Part shown: in pieces, positions 62,148-64,000 of the stretch
Layout: the number at the start of each line of letters is the position of its first letter
Position numbering within the stretch: position 1 is the first letter of the stretch
Assembly: GCF_003201105.1 (NCBI RefSeq)
Contig: NZ_QICJ01000009.1
Location: 124,001-188,000 of the forward strand
Reading direction: 5' to 3'
DNA from: Dyella sp. AtDHG13
GTDB lineage: Bacteria > Pseudomonadota > Gammaproteobacteria > Xanthomonadales > Rhodanobacteraceae
DNA: 64,000 bases
Notes under the pieces: model-generated
Database searches by the model: none
Seen by the model: the letters and a program-made list of their open reading frames with translations, nothing else
Told to the model about the DNA's origin: nothing
Program-made: the position numbers and the translations under genes

Positions 62148-63158
62148 ATGATAACCGCAAGCCACGCCGCCCGCCTATCTCCGCCAGGACCCGACTGGCG
62201 CGCGCTCTGGCGCGAGGCCGTGACCGACCCGCGCGAGCTGCTGGAATTGGTGGGCCTGGGCCACCTGGGCGACCGCCTGCCCAAGGACGATGCCGGCTTC
62301 GCCGTGCGGGTGCCGCGGGGCTTCGTGGCCCGCATGCGCCCAGGCGACGCCAACGACCCCCTGCTCCTGCAGGCCCTGCCGCAGCTGGCCGAACTGGACG
62401 TGGTCCAGGGCTTCGGCACCGACGCCGTGGGGGACATGGCCGCCCGCTCCGCCCAGGGCGTGCTGCACAAGTACGACGGACGCGCCCTGCTGATCGCCAG
62501 CGGCAGCTGCGCCATCAACTGCCGGTACTGCTTCCGCCGCCATTTCCCCTATGGCGACGAAATGGCCGCCGCGGGCCAATGGCGCAAGGCGCTGGAGCAT
62601 GTCCGCCAGGACGCATCCATCAGCGAGCTGATTCTCTCCGGCGGCGACCCGCTGTCGCTGGCCACGAGCAAGCTGGAAGAGCTGACCCGCGGCCTGGCCG
62701 AGATTCCCCACGTCACCCGCCTGCGCATCCACACGCGCCTGCCGGTGGTGCTGCCCGAACGCATCGACGACGCCTTCGTGCGCTGGCTGGCCGACCTTCC
62801 GCTGCAGAAGGTGGTGGTGCTGCACGCCAACCACGCCAACGAGTTCGACGCCACCGTGGACGCGGCGTGCGCCCGCCTGCGCGATGCGGGAGCCACCCTG
62901 CTGAACCAGTCCGTCCTCCTGCGCGGCATCAACGACGATGCCGATATCTTGGCCGCGCTGTCCGAGCGACTGTTCGCCGCCGGCGTACTGCCCTACTACC
63001 TGCACCAGCTCGACCGCGTGCAGGGCGCGGCGCATTTCGAGGTGGACGACGCGCGCGCGCTGTCCCTGGTCGAAGCGGTCCGCCATCGGCTGCCCGGGTA
63101 TCTCGTGCCGAAGCTGGTGCGCGAGGTCGGCGGCGAGCCGTCCAAGCGGCCGGTGTAA
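62148..63158 (+). CDS. epmB: EF-P beta-lysylation protein EpmB (lysine 2,3-aminomutase family)
   Basis: 336 aa radical-SAM protein. Fe-S cluster motif CAINCRYCFRRHFPY (CxxxCxxC at about residue 120), ILSGGDPLSL (SAM Gly-rich), RLRIHTRLPVVLPERI, and QSVLLRGINDD. The family isomerises alpha-lysine to (R)-beta-lysine for attachment to EF-P Lys34. The divergent efp gene makes the role firm. EpmA is not in the window. ATG 62148 lacks a ribosome site; a TAGAAT box at 62102-62107 could serve as -10. Confidence 0.95.
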   Translation: MITASHAARLSPPGPDWRALWREAVTDPRELLELVGLGHLGDRLPKDDAGFAVRVPRGFVARMRPGDANDPLLLQALPQLAELDVVQGFGTDAVGDMAARSAQGVLHKYDGRALLIASGSCAINCRYCFRRHFPYGDEMAAAGQWRKALEHVRQDASISELILSGGDPLSLATSKLEELTRGLAEIPHVTRLRIHTRLPVVLPERIDDAFVRWLADLPLQKVVVLHANHANEFDATVDAACARLRDAGATLLNQSVLLRGINDDADILAALSERLFAAGVLPYYLHQLDRVQGAAHFEVDDARALSLVEAVRHRLPGYLVPKLVREVGGEPSKRPV

Positions 63159-63305
63159 CAGAGACACAGTACAGTTGTGGGTTCCGTCACTACCGGAATA
63201 TTTCTGCTGGCAGTGACCGGCGTAATCCGTTAAAACCCACGGATGGCCCGCCCTCCTGTCATGTCAGGCAAGCAGCGGCGCACAACGGAATAGCTCGGCG
63301 AGCCC

Positions 63306-64000
63306 ATGAAAACTGACCAGGTCATCAAGATCCTTTTCATCGAGAAGTCAGTCGAAGACGCGGAACAGATCATCAGCCTGCTGCGCAACAGCGGCATCGC
63401 CGTCCGACCGGCGCGCGCCACCAGCGCCGAACAGATCACGGCCGCCCTTGATGAACTCGGCCCCGACATCGTCCTGTTCGACCCTTCCGTCGGCACGCTG
63501 GAACTGCGCGAGGTGTCGCGCATGCTCGATGCGCACGGTCGCGACCTGTCGCTGATCGCGCTCGTCGGCCAGGTGGACAACGCCGCCATCACCGAGCTTT
63601 TCGTCAACGGCGCGCGCAGCGTCGCACTGCGGCCGCAGCCCAAGCAGCTGATGGCCGTCATCCAGCGCGAGTTCGACGCGCTCAACATGCGTCGCCAGGT
63701 GCGCCGCCTGGAAGCGGCGCTGCGCGAGTCGGAGCGCCGCTGCGACGCGCTGCTCGACTCCTCCACCGACGCCATCGCCTATGTGCATGAAGGCATGCAC
63801 GTGCGCGCCAACCAGGCCTACCTCGATACCTTCGGCTACACGGATTTCGACGACCTGCTGGGCCTGCCCCTGCTGGACATGATCAGCCCCAACGATGCCG
63901 AGGAACTCAAGGGCATCCTCAAGGGCCTATCCAAGGGCGAAAAGCCCTCCGGCGTGATCGAGCTGCAGGCCCGCCGCGCCGATGCCAGCACCTTCAAGGC
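63306..64000 (+). CDS. Receiver-like/PAS signalling protein, FimX-like N-terminal part (3' end outside window)
   Basis: First 231 residues of a longer protein. Residues 1-125 are receiver-like (VIKILFIEKSVEDAEQIISL, IVLFDPSVGTLEL), but the acidic pocket is poor (EKS where receivers have DD). A coiled linker (LNMRRQVRRLEAALRESERR) leads to a PAS domain from residue 145 (LLDSSTDAIAYVHEGMHVRA, GYTDFDDLLGLPLLDMISPN). This order matches FimX-type proteins, which continue with GGDEF and EAL domains and act in type IV pili and c-di-GMP signalling. The enzymatic part is not visible here. Confidence 0.7.
   Translation, partial: MKTDQVIKILFIEKSVEDAEQIISLLRNSGIAVRPARATSAEQITAALDELGPDIVLFDPSVGTLELREVSRMLDAHGRDLSLIALVGQVDNAAITELFVNGARSVALRPQPKQLMAVIQREFDALNMRRQVRRLEAALRESERRCDALLDSSTDAIAYVHEGMHVRANQAYLDTFGYTDFDDLLGLPLLDMISPNDAEELKGILKGLSKGEKPSGVIELQARRADASTFK

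Noticed and set aside
63186-63217. GTCACT / AGTGAC dyad upstream of the FimX-like gene
   Set aside because: Six-base arms 20 bases apart are expected by chance; no supporting second site.

Overview
The window is about 64 kb of high-GC bacterial chromosome. It is densely coded, with many 4-base ATGA/GTGA gene overlaps. The gene content points to Xanthomonadales (Lysobacterales), probably Rhodanobacteraceae (a Dyella/Luteibacter/Rhodanobacter type); the family-level placement is inference. The main evidence is an arginine cluster that uses acetylated intermediates: N-acetylornithine carbamoyltransferase with Glu92, a fused N-acetylglutamate synthase/kinase and an ArgE-type deacetylase. Supporting features are a Cys-poor DksA, an EfpL paralogue beside a Lys34-type EF-P with EpmB, and GTCATTCCGGCG-type intergenic repeats. 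I saw no tRNA, rRNA, CRISPR array, IS transposase or prophage.

Layout. 1-2.4 kb: end of an aldolase operon with an amidohydrolase and a DeoR regulator. 2.4-6.2 kb: HscC-type Hsp70 and its membrane J-protein, divergent from a tiny orphan gene. 6.2-7.5 kb: ArsR regulator with a two-domain SRPBCC protein behind a twin-operator, apparently leaderless promoter. 7.6-9.9 kb: Sel1-like and phospholipase D-like exported proteins. 9.9-12.4 kb: feoA-feoB and a Cys-rich membrane protein under a Fur box. 12.5-14.6 kb: metallo-hydrolase and a double zinc-ribbon protein. 14.7-20.7 kb: leucine catabolism genes liuC, liuD and liuE, with VOC, cupin and OmpA genes between them. 20.8-22.8 kb: LytS/LytR-like two-component system. 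22.8-28.5 kb: lipoprotein, exported amidohydrolase, three GNAT acetyltransferases, a YdeI-like protein, an SDR dehydrogenase and EfpL. 28.6-31.8 kb: AmiD-like amidase and an FUSC transporter. 31.8-37.6 kb: kynurenine-pathway enzymes (ACMSD, KynU), and an MFS exporter divergent from a LysR regulator.

37.6-49.3 kb is one minus-strand arginine/proline supercluster, in transcription order argF', paiB-like, osmC-like, argG, GNAT, argE, argA/B fusion, argC, argH, cupin, proB, proA. It is preceded by what looks like a ribosome-mediated attenuator: a 34-codon Arg-containing leader ORF whose last codons can pair with the 5' arm of a terminator just ahead of argF'. This is the most interesting regulatory candidate here. 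49.3-53.2 kb: glycine-zipper protein, cysS, sufE, and a DksA domain fused to a histone-H1-like Lys/Ala/Pro tail. 53.3-56.2 kb: yidD, dihydroorotase, an M23 peptidase and a YbaY-like lipoprotein. 56.3-61.2 kb (minus strand): folE2, a phytoene/squalene-synthase-like protein, an HAD phosphatase, ubiG, a YciI protein and an MTA/SAH deaminase. 61.5-63.2 kb: efp divergent from epmB, so a translation factor sits beside the enzyme that makes its lysyl modification. 63.3 kb to the end: the N-terminus of a FimX-like receiver/PAS signalling protein.
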